This document shows, piece by piece, positions 1 through 7,500 of a stretch of DNA of 50,154 nt. How positions within the stretch are numbered: the first letter of the stretch is position 1; every line of letters begins with the position of its first letter. Source of the DNA: Oscillospiraceae bacterium. GTDB taxonomy: Bacteria; Bacillota; Clostridia; Oscillospirales; Acutalibacteraceae. The position numbers and the translations under genes are program-made. The notes beneath the pieces are model-generated. The model ran no database searches, was not told where the DNA came from, and saw nothing but the letters and a program-made list of their open reading frames with translations. The stretch is from positions 1-50,154 of the forward strand of contig SVPB01000003.1 of NCBI GenBank assembly GCA_015066065.1. Reading direction: 5' to 3'.

Positions 1-770
1 ACCCCTCATTTCAAAATGACAGTCATAAAGCATTTCAAAATGTAAATAGGAACGCTTTGCTCATTTCGAAATGAAAGTCATATATCATTTCAAAACGAAG
101 GGCATAAAAAATTGCTTTCAGAGATTGCGCTGACCCAAACTCGAAATGAAAGTACTCTCGAACGGATGGTCAGCACAATCCTTTTTTGAGGGAATGAAAG
201 TAATTTCAAAATATCATTTCAAAACTATTGTCATAGAGCATATCGAAAAGTAAATCATCAATCATACAAGAGCCATATTTAAGGGAAAGTAATAATAAAA
301 TGTTATCTTTAATTAATCTATAATTACTCTATATGGCTCTTAAAAGGAAAGTTCCGCAGGGCATAATACACCCACTGTCAATGGTGTGCACGAACCTTCA
401 TTTCTTACTGATTCTTTATTGACGCGGGGTATTATGCCCTGCTCATCTCGGCTCTCCGACTGCGTCTCCGAGCCGTTTCTATCTGACTTCGTCCAATAGA
501 AACGGCTCGGCTCCCAAAAAGAGAGTCATAAATCATTTCTAAAGGACAATCATCTATCATCATAGAAATGATAGTCATAGCACCTGCTTTGTAGTTTGTG
601 TGTTATCTTCTTCGGCTTCCTGCAGCTTGTCATTCATAATACGAATGACAACTTGCAGAAAGCCGAAAAGCTTTAATCTTGTCCAAGTTTATACTTGGCG
701 CAGGTGCAACTTTCTCTCGAAGAGACAGTCATAAATCATCCCGAAGCGAAAGTTCTTGTGCGATATTCTG
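1..770 (-). repeat. Array of hairpins joined by a recurring imperfect linker
   Basis: No credible coding region is present. A linker close to TCATTTCGAAATGAAAGTCA followed by TATATCATTTC recurs, complete or partial, near 6-42, 61-97, 141-155, 187-250, 516-545, 548-580 and 713-752. Between the copies lie separate inverted repeats: 123-135/168-180, 269-278/331-340, 356-369/429-442 (14 bp, GCAGGGCATAATAC), 469-482/496-509 (14 bp), and a composite module closed by 580-587/700-707 that contains a 25-base imperfect hairpin (611-635/643-667) and a small one (683-698). The arms differ between modules while the linker is shared. A minus-strand transcript from the promoter at 1,938-1,966 would run through it. 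The function is unknown; the strand is inferred from that promoter, and the array may continue left of the window. Confidence 0.6.
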
Positions 771-1760
771 CTGTAAAATAAGGTTAGTACTTGGCTTAAT
801 CTATTTTGCTTTCATCGCAAGATTAATAGATTTTCCGTGCGTGTTCTCTTGAAATCCAAGAGTGTAAATAACCTTGTATTATTTACTGACGCTACGCCGA
901 GTGCAAGGCATTTCAGCCCAGCCGAGACTAAACAACTCGTTCGGCGGGGATTTTCATTTTGTATTTAAACTACGATTAAATCCCGGAAACTTCGTATGCA
1001 ATTCCCATAAGAGACGGAGATTCCCTTAATGGACGGTAGCACCACCGCTTGAGCAGTTTTATTTACCGACGAAACTCTCAAACGTCGTGGATTCCATAAT
1101 TTTCGTCAATAACTTAAGGCTGAATCCAAGCCGTCGTTACGCACTTATTTTCGTTCACAGATTGCCATAAGTGAAAGCAGATCTGTATATTGCACTTTGC
1201 ATCTTCGCCCATTGTGCACAAGTGGTTTTGTCACACTGCACCATCCGGTCTGCCGTGTGCGCAGGTTCGCAGTCGAACATCCTTGTTTCATAACGGCTCT
1301 GCTATCCGCACATTTTAGTTCACATTGCCTTTGTGAAGGGCTTGTATATCACAGCTTTTCCTATTCCTTTGGACCACCGCGTGAAAGTGGGTTCTGATTT
1401 ATTGCGGGAAATCATAAAACCGAGCAACGTAATAGGTCGATTAAAAATGTTTCGCCTATCTTCCATATATCACCCTGTCCGCTGCCGTAACAGTGACAGC
1501 TCTTTAATTCCGTATTTCCAGTTCTTCGGTCCTACGGATAATCAGCCTTAGAGCATCGACTGATGAAGTTATACCTTAACTTCAAAGGGTTCTCTGCTAG
1601 TGATTTACAGCCTGCCGCAGAACTCAGACTGCTGTACTCGGCACCAATGCTTTGGCGCAACTAACTTCCCACGTCACATACAATCATTTTGAACCACCTT
1701 CCTTTATGCGTTTATCTTGTTCCCGTCACTTACCGGAGAACAAGACATAAAAAGAAGGCA
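771..1760 (-). ncRNA. Candidate large structured noncoding RNA
   Basis: About 1 kb with no convincing ORF on either strand but dense local complementarity. Examples are the closing repeat 780-786/869-875, the hairpin TCTTGTTCCCG/CGGAGAACAAGA (1715-1745), and, read on the minus strand, TGAAGTTA-loop-TAACTTCA, GCGCCAA-loop-TTGGTGC and TTCAC-loop-GTGAA. It lies directly downstream of a near-consensus minus-strand promoter. One tiny ORF with a good Shine-Dalgarno (AAGGAAGGTGG; MIVCDVGS, 1687-1661) is the only plausible translated part. Size and ornate folding recall the ROOL/GOLLD type of giant RNA found in mobile elements of Firmicutes, but I cannot confirm membership from the sequence alone. 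I saw no group II intron domain V and no rRNA motif. Confidence 0.4.
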
Positions 1761-1908
1761 AAAAGATAACAAAAAAGCACCTACCCCGAAAGGTAAGTGC
1801 TAACTTGCAGTCCTTTTGCCTTTGCCCTATACGCAGGAACCAAGCATAACAAACAAGCGCAACTAATCCTTTGGGAACATTGCAATTTTCGTTATCTTTT
1901 AAAAACAC
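1761..1908 (-). terminator. Intrinsic terminator in an attenuator-like short leader
   Basis: On the minus strand the hairpin GCACTTACC-loop-GGTAGGTGC (1777-1800) is followed by six T residues (1771-1776). A second, perfect 10-bp pairing (AAAAGATAAC at 1761-1770 with GTTATCTTTT at 1891-1900) encloses the whole leader and overlaps the region just after the T tract. A 60-codon ORF (GTG at 1908 to 1726) runs through the terminator, but its Shine-Dalgarno abuts the start codon, so translation is doubtful. The layout (strong promoter, short leader, terminator, competing long-range stem) suggests either a short RNA of about 160 nt or an attenuator controlling read-through into the structured region. 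Confidence 0.55.
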
Positions 1909-1937
1909 TCCTGCTTTATTTTAAATAGGTCATTATT

Positions 1938-1966
1938 AGTTTAACACCTATATTTAAATATGTCAA
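1938..1966 (-). promoter_or_regulatory. Strong sigma-A type promoter facing the structured region
   Basis: On the minus strand TTGACA (1966-1961), a 17-base spacer and TAAACT (1943-1938) form a near-consensus promoter. It lies between the XRE gene that ends at 2006 and the ORF-poor region, so its product must be the leader and the structured RNA. Confidence 0.75.
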
Positions 1967-2005
1967 CAGGGTTGACAGTGAAATGACCTGACAGGTGACC
2001 GGAAT

Positions 2006-2227
2006 TTAAAATAGGTCTCTTGGGTCTATTCCAAGAGCCTCGGCAATATAGAATATCATACTAAACGATGGCTCTATTTTGCCCGACATAACGCGGCTGA
2101 TGTACCCGGGATTTTTACCTAAGTCGGTGCTTAGATCCTTGTACGTCTTATTTTTCTTCTCCATTGCAGCATACAGTTTGGAGTAAAAATTGTGTTTAAA
2201 CTCATACAATGTTTTTACTTCTTTCAT
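2006..2227 (-). CDS. Small XRE-family helix-turn-helix regulator
   Basis: A 73-residue protein that is essentially one Cro/CI-type helix-turn-helix domain. The stretch KTYKDLSTDLGKNPGYISRV (roughly residues 27-46) has the helix-turn-recognition-helix pattern, and the C-terminus DPRDLF is typical of single-domain XRE proteins. The start ATG at 2227 has AAAGAGG upstream. It probably binds DNA as a dimer and represses promoters on the mobile element, the nearest being the strong promoter at 1,938-1,966 just downstream or its own. A short hairpin followed by a T run lies between its likely promoter and the start codon. The target is inferred from position only. Confidence 0.75.
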   Translation of the reverse strand: MKEVKTLYEFKHNFYSKLYAAMEKKNKTYKDLSTDLGKNPGYISRVMSGKIEPSFSMIFYIAEALGIDPRDLF

Positions 2228-2242
2228 ATTTTTAACCTCTTT

Positions 2243-2277
2243 TAAAAAAATTTAAGAGCCACGAACCCGCGACTCTT
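2243..2277 (-). terminator. Terminator-like hairpin in the leader of the XRE gene
   Basis: Minus strand AAGAGTCGCG-GGTT-CGTGGCTCTT (2277-2254, G-U pairs allowed) followed by AAATTTTTTT. It sits about 27 bases upstream of the XRE start codon, so it either ends a short upstream transcript or attenuates the regulator. The candidate upstream promoter (TTGAAA near 2,315) is weak. Confidence 0.5.
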
Positions 2278-2392
2278 TGGTTAAAAATATGATAAATGTT
2301 ATATACGACTTTCAAGAAAACATTAACTGAAGGGTAAAAAACACAAAAAACAGCGAATATTTGCTCATACAACACACTTTTTTGAGCGAATA

Positions 2393-2433
2393 TAGAAAAA
2401 ACACAGCCCTTTTTAAATAAAAGAACTGTGTTT
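2393..2433 (-). terminator. Rho-independent terminator after the toxin gene
   Basis: Minus strand AAACACAG...CTGTGTTT followed by TTT, starting six bases beyond the stop codon of the toxin gene. It ends the antitoxin-toxin transcript. Confidence 0.65.
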
Positions 2434-2438
2434 GATTT

Positions 2439-2717
2439 TTATCGGAACAAATCTGAATGACTGCCAACTCTGTATAGCATTAAGACAAGAACATCGTCAA
2501 TAACTTCATATACCAGCAACCAATCAGGTTCTATATGGCATTCTCGGCAACCTTTGTAATTACCGCTTAAATCGTGATCGCGATATTTTTCTTCCAAAGG
2601 TTCGCCATTGGCCAACTTTTCAATTACTGCAAAAAGTTTTTCCGTATCCTTACCTTGCTTTTTGGCGAGTTTTAAATCCTTTTTGAACTGTGTTGTAAAT
2701 CTAACTTCGTACTTCAT
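2439..2717 (-). CDS. yafQ: YafQ/RelE-family mRNA interferase toxin
   Basis: A 92-residue toxin of the RelE/ParE superfamily, closest by pattern to YafQ: the N-terminus MKYEVRFTTQFKKDLKLAKK, the middle block EEKYRDHDLSGNYKGCRECHIEPDWLLVY, and the C-terminus LMLYRVGSHSDLF. The conserved basic and histidine residues expected of the YafQ active site (His in CHIEPDW and in the GSHSDLF tail) are visible. Family knowledge says YafQ cleaves mRNA on the ribosome and is neutralised by DinJ/RelB. The start overlaps the end of the antitoxin gene by four bases (ATGA-type coupling), as expected for translational coupling. It probably stabilises the surrounding island. Confidence 0.88.
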   Translation of the reverse strand: MKYEVRFTTQFKKDLKLAKKQGKDTEKLFAVIEKLANGEPLEEKYRDHDLSGNYKGCRECHIEPDWLLVYEVIDDVLVLMLYRVGSHSDLFR

Positions 2718-2986
2718 ACTTCAAGTGCCGCCCTTAAATCTGCCATATTACCATAACCGGTTGCGGTTTTATCATAGGCAATAGTTCTGCCTTCACGGAT
2801 AGCAGCGGCGGTAGTCTCGTTAGGAACATTTAGTTTTACTTCAAAAGGAATACCATTCTCTCTGATAGCCTGTCTTAAAAAGATATTAACAGCAGTAGTC
2901 ATATTAAGCCCTAAAGCGTCAAAAATCTTTTCAGCCTGTGCTTTAATTTCCTTATCCGTCCGAATATTTAAATTAGTAGACTCCAT
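2714..2986 (-). CDS. dinJ: RelB/DinJ-family antitoxin
   Basis: A 90-residue antitoxin with an N-terminal ribbon-helix-helix DNA-binding region (NLNIRTDKEIKAQAEKIFDALGLNMTTAVNIFLRQ), which is the RelB/DinJ signature, followed by a toxin-wrapping tail. The ORF-track start is upstream, but ATG at 2986 has a good GGAGGTG seven bases before it and gives the family's usual N-terminus, so I use it. It is transcribed with the toxin from a near-consensus promoter whose spacer holds short inverted repeats; autorepression there is expected for this family but is inferred. Confidence 0.88.
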   Translation of the reverse strand: MESTNLNIRTDKEIKAQAEKIFDALGLNMTTAVNIFLRQAIRENGIPFEVKLNVPNETTAAAIREGRTIAYDKTATGYGNMADLRAALEV

Positions 2987-3016
2987 ATAATACACCTCCG
3001 TTATTATTCTATGCAT

Positions 3017-3045
3017 ATTGTAACACATAATGCACACAATGTCAA
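3017..3045 (-). promoter_or_regulatory. Promoter of the toxin-antitoxin operon
   Basis: Minus strand TTGACA (3045-3040), 17-base spacer, TACAAT (3022-3017). The spacer and flanks contain TTGT/ACAA inverted repeats that could be the antitoxin operator. Confidence 0.75.
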
Positions 3046-3146
3046 CACAAAATGTTGGTGTTATAACGAATTATACCAATCTTAAAACTAACTAATATTA
3101 CATTTTATCACTGAATGAAAAAATTGACTAATCATACATTTTCTTA

Positions 3147-3178
3147 ATCTTGCTTACTATCTTGCTTACTATCTTGCT
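3147..3178. repeat. Short tandem repeat in an otherwise empty intergenic stretch
   Basis: ATCTTGCTTACT occurs twice in tandem with a third partial copy. The surrounding 3,046-3,227 stretch is AT-rich and holds no ORF or other signal I can support. Confidence 0.7.
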
Positions 3179-3227
3179 AAAAATCAATAAACATATCAAA
3201 ATATATTGATTTTTCTTTAAGCAGATA

Positions 3228-3265
3228 AAAACAGACCATATTTTAGAATATGCCCTAAAATATGG
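3228..3265 (-). terminator. Terminator after the cohesin gene
   Basis: Perfect 11-base arms CCATATTTTAG (3236-3246) and CTAAAATATGG (3255-3265). On the minus strand they are followed by TCTGTTTTTATC. They lie 12 bases past the stop codon of the cohesin-domain gene. Confidence 0.7.
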
Positions 3266-3276
3266 CCTATTAGATG

Positions 3277-4491
3277 TTATTGTTTTTTCTTAATCAAAGC
3301 ATTTCCAAAATATCCACCGACCACACCAATAGCAAGTGCACCAACACCAACTATGAGTAGCCACCACCAAGCAATACCGCCTTCGGTTTTTGGAGTAGCG
3401 TCGGTATCGGGTTGAGTGTCAACCGGTTCGTCTGTAGAGGGTTCATCAGGAAGTTCTTCTACAGAACCGTCATGGGCTGCTGCACGTTTTACGATTACGG
3501 TGTACGTTTTCTTATCGCCATTTTCAGCTGTGCAAATTACCTTAACAGGATTATCTTGACCTGCAGCAAGGTTGTCGCCGCCTTCTACTGCAACAGAAGC
3601 TTTACCATCTACCGCTGAACCACCAATTTTAATACTGGTTGTTTCATAAGGCAACCAAACCACATATTGAGTGGTATCGGTATTAAATGCAGGAGAAAGT
3701 AAGAATCCGTCTACAGAAATGCCCGAAAGTTTATTGTTGTCACTTGCCTTATAATTCGGATCCTGCGCTCTTTTTACAGAAATGGTATAGGTTTTCTTAG
3801 CACCGTTTTCTGCTGTTACAGTAACCGTCACCTTGGTTGTTCCGTTAGCAGTAAGATTAGGGCTATTAACTGAAACCTTTGCCTTAGAATCTGCGGCAGT
3901 AGCACTAACATTAAGCTTAGACACCTCAAACGGAACGTTAGCGGTATAGTTTGTTGTGCCTGCTGAGAATGCAGGAGATATCGTAGCATTACTTACGGTA
4001 AGACTTGCAAGATTGTTATCGGTTGCGAGAGGTGCGGCGACTGTAGTCGAATATGTAACAGTACCAACATTGGCATCTGCACTACCGTCAGAAGCTTTAA
4101 CACCGGTATAAGAGATTTTGATATTTGTGCCTGCCGCAACAGATTTTACCTTAAATGTAGCAGTAAATAAAGTTTTGTTGCCGTTTATAGGATTGCTTAA
4201 ATTGTTATCATATGCAACAAAATTATTACCGTTAAATTCAACCGCCCAAGGGGAACCAATCTTTTGAGTTGTTCCAGACAGGGTGACCTGATTGCTATCA
4301 TAAGACAGTGTGCCTGAGGCGCCGAAAATTCCGCTACCATTCAGATTAAAACTTAATGTTATGGTATCGCCTGCACGAACTGTGCCAGGACCGGTTAAAC
4401 TTGCACTTGCGCTTGCTGCCGAAACAGTGATCGGCAACATTAACGCAAGGGTTAAAACCAAAACTGTTAAAATTGAAATTACTTTTTTCAT
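3277..4491 (-). CDS. Cohesin-domain, membrane-anchored surface protein
   Basis: A 404-residue exported protein. Residues 1-25 form a signal peptide ending ...LPITVSAASA. Residues of about 28-150 (GPGTVRAGDTITLSFNLNG...LSYDSNQVTL) read as a cohesin domain, the receptor module that binds dockerins. Two cadherin-like beta-sandwich repeats follow (about 155-240 and 250-335), each ending in a TAENGxKKTYTxxVKRA motif. Then come a Pro/Asp/Thr-rich spacer and a C-terminal transmembrane helix (WWWLLIVGVGALAIGVVGGYFG) with a KKKQ tail. No LPXTG motif is present, so anchoring should be in the membrane. The gene starts 11 bases after a dockerin-bearing gene, with AAGGAG before the ATG, so the two are co-transcribed and probably bind each other. 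Confidence 0.8.
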   Translation of the reverse strand: MKKVISILTVLVLTLALMLPITVSAASASASLTGPGTVRAGDTITLSFNLNGSGIFGASGTLSYDSNQVTLSGTTQKIGSPWAVEFNGNNFVAYDNNLSNPINGNKTLFTATFKVKSVAAGTNIKISYTGVKASDGSADANVGTVTYSTTVAAPLATDNNLASLTVSNATISPAFSAGTTNYTANVPFEVSKLNVSATAADSKAKVSVNSPNLTANGTTKVTVTVTAENGAKKTYTISVKRAQDPNYKASDNNKLSGISVDGFLLSPAFNTDTTQYVVWLPYETTSIKIGGSAVDGKASVAVEGGDNLAAGQDNPVKVICTAENGDKKTYTVIVKRAAAHDGSVEELPDEPSTDEPVDTQPDTDATPKTEGGIAWWWLLIVGVGALAIGVVGGYFGNALIKKKQ

Positions 4492-4502
4492 ATTCTTTCT
4501 CC

Positions 4503-7500
4503 TTATCTTGCGGTGATACTGCCTTTACCAAGAATCTTGGCTTTAACCTGAATAAAGTCTGTAATAGAAATTCCACTATCACCATTTGTGTTGGCTGCAG
4601 TAGCATACACACCCGTTAAAGTTGACTTGTTCAGTATATGTGCCTTTATAGCTATCATATCTGTAACTGAAATGGAACCATCTCCGTTGGTATCACCCGT
4701 AACAATAACTGTGTAAGATGTTTTTACAGTATTTCCATCCATAATCTTAACGACCATTCCGGTACCAACCGCAGTGTTGCCACTAACCTCAGAGCTGCCT
4801 TTATAAACCTTGCAGTAAGAACCTTCGTTAAGTCCGGACAACAACGAAGAAACCGTTGTGCCTGCAGTTATCTTGCTAATATTGTTACCACTTATGGTGT
4901 GTTTTGAAGACGTAATTGCGGAAGGAACTTTTGCTTTTACTGAAATTGTGAAGGTGTCAACTTTACCACAATGCTCAACAGTTACAGTTTGTGTTCCGGC
5001 GTTCATACCATACGAGGCTGACCAATTTGATGATATTATTGCTGTTGTGTTATTATCATAATAAGCTGTTATAACCATTCCCGAAAAATCCATATCATCG
5101 TGTTCAACATAGGATAATTTTGTGGGCTTTGAAGTAACTTTTATTGATAAAAGATTTTTGCTGTAGGTTGCTTCACAGGTATCACATTCATAATAAATGT
5201 TTCCATTTTTGTCAGTCTTGCCTTTGTCCCAAATATGTATGCCAGTCGCTTCAATGATGTTTTGTTTTACTAGTACCTCTTCGCAAACAGAACAATGCTT
5301 TCCATCAGTTAGGCCTGTTTTGGTACAAGTCGGCTCAACACGATTATCTAAAACCTCTGTGTGACCTAGTGCATCTGGGAAACGCTCTTCTTGATAATCA
5401 CAAAACTTACATTTGTAAATTTCATGTCCTGTTTCAGTACAATTAGGCTTTTTTACGGTTTCTAACAATTCCAGTTGATGTTTGCCTTCTTCAATAAGCA
5501 GTAATGATTTAGAAAGCACATTTCCTGTTTTATCTATTGCGCGCAAAATCACATAACCGGGTTTTAACGGAGAAATGGTAGCTGCAGAAGTCTTTTTAAT
5601 CGAGGAACCCCAAGTAATAGTACTAGAGGAAACATTAGTTATTTTGGCAGTTGTTTCATCGGATATGATAAAATCAAAGTCCTTGTTCGCTTCATACTCT
5701 AATGTGATAGTTTCATCAGTTGTTAGTTTGTAATCATATACCAAACTTAGATTCGTAACATCAAAAGTTAGGCTTCCTCCATTATAAGTAACCGTAATAG
5801 TTTGTTCTCCAGCTTTAGTCTTATCGTATCCCGACACCATGGAAGGAATCACATCTATTTCTTCAACAGTTCCGTCGTTATAAATTTCAGCAATTTTAGC
5901 ACCTGATATATCAAAATCTTCTAACCCAACATAATACTCCGTTTTATATGGTAAGGATACTATACTTATACCTTGTACCTTTTGGATAAAGTTTATGCTG
6001 TTTGTAATTAACTCAGGATATGTATAATCTGATCCTGTTGGCATTCTCCAAACATTTTCAAAATCAAAACCGCTAAATGTAGTTTGTGATTGCAAGTGTT
6101 CAGATGTACATTTAATCGCACCTTCATCGCCGTATTCCTCGCCAGAACTAACGTTATTTAAATAATAACAATTTATAAATTTTGCATCCGGATTGCTTAG
6201 ATCAACAAGTAGTCCCGAAATTGCACCGCCTGCTCGTTCGGATGTAATATAGCCAACATTGTAACACGACTGAATTATATTATGATTTGTTCCGGCTATT
6301 CCACCGGCATACGAATATGAGTCATCACCATTTATCGCTCGAATATATCCTGTGTTAAAACAATCTTGTATTAATCCTGAGTTTGTACCGGCTATTCCAC
6401 CGGCATCATCTGTCGAATATATATATCCTGTGTTATAACAATTTTTAACAGTTCCACTATACACTACACCAACAATGCCGCCCAATGTGGTTGAACCGGT
6501 TTCATCTTCAATTTTTATATCGCAAGTATTAAAACAATTCTCAATAATTCCATTATCATTACGCCCAGACACACCGCCCGCACTTCCATACTTAATCGAA
6601 ATGTGTCCGTCTTCTATGCCTAAATTTTTAATGGTTCCACTATTGGTGTTAAATAAACCTGCGAAAACTGTCTGTTCGGATTGAATGTTTATAATAATGT
6701 TTTTTACACTATATCCATTTCCATCAAATACACCTGTGAAAGATTTATTCGTGGTTCCTGAACCGATCGGCTTCCAACCAGTTCCATTGTTATAAAATTT
6801 ACCATTTACTTCAAAATCAGACTCTAAGAATTCTATGTTTTTTACTAATTTAAAATGAGAAGATAAATAATTTCTTGTGTTATTCAAATGAGATGCACAA
6901 GCAATATAATAAGGAGATGCTTCCGTTCCATTTCCACCATTAAATGTTGCGTTTTCATTTACAATAAAACAGTCGACACCCTTTATTGTGGGATATTTGT
7001 AGTAATTACCCTCTGCAAATTCCCAAATAGATTCAAAATCAAAATTTATGTATGTGGATTGGTTCTTCAAATTTGAAAGGGAACGTTCTGATGTCCCAGT
7101 AATAGTTTTTCCACCTTCAATAGCAGGATAAAAGCAATCTTTTGCTGTAACTCCACTAGCATATGCAATAATTCCGCCTTTTTCAGCAGAACTAATTGTG
7201 CCCACGTTATAACAATTACTGATTTTAAGTCCGTTAGAGTATCCGACTATACCACCAACTCTACCATAAGTTCCATCTGCCGATAATTCTCCTGCATTAA
7301 AACAGTCTTTAATAACATCTTTAGAATTGGTGAGCGCAACGATACCGCCAACTTCGCTATCATAAGAAGCGTAGGAATTTCCAGGAAGTTGTTCAGAAAA
7401 CGATATGCCATTTAGTTTGCCAAAATTAGCGCAGCTAGTTATTTCGGTTTCAACTATATCTCCTGCTATTCCACCAATATTGTGAGTTCCAGTAAGTTCC

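Noticed and set aside
1-770. CRISPR array
   Set aside because: The recurring linker is imperfect and unevenly spaced, the intervening sequences are self-complementary, and no cas gene is in the window.
1197-1551. ORFs of 66 and 72 codons on the plus strand
   Set aside because: They overlap each other in different frames, have no Shine-Dalgarno and no recognisable protein character, and lie in the structured region.
771-1760. rRNA operon fragment
   Set aside because: The region is highly structured and ORF-free, but I could not find any conserved 16S, 23S or 5S motif, and it is AT-rich compared with the core genome.
1-1760. Group II intron without an ORF
   Set aside because: No domain V hairpin with its AGC/GUU triad and two-base bulge is visible; the GAGCCG hairpin at 469-509 is symmetric and lacks the bulge and the GNRA loop.
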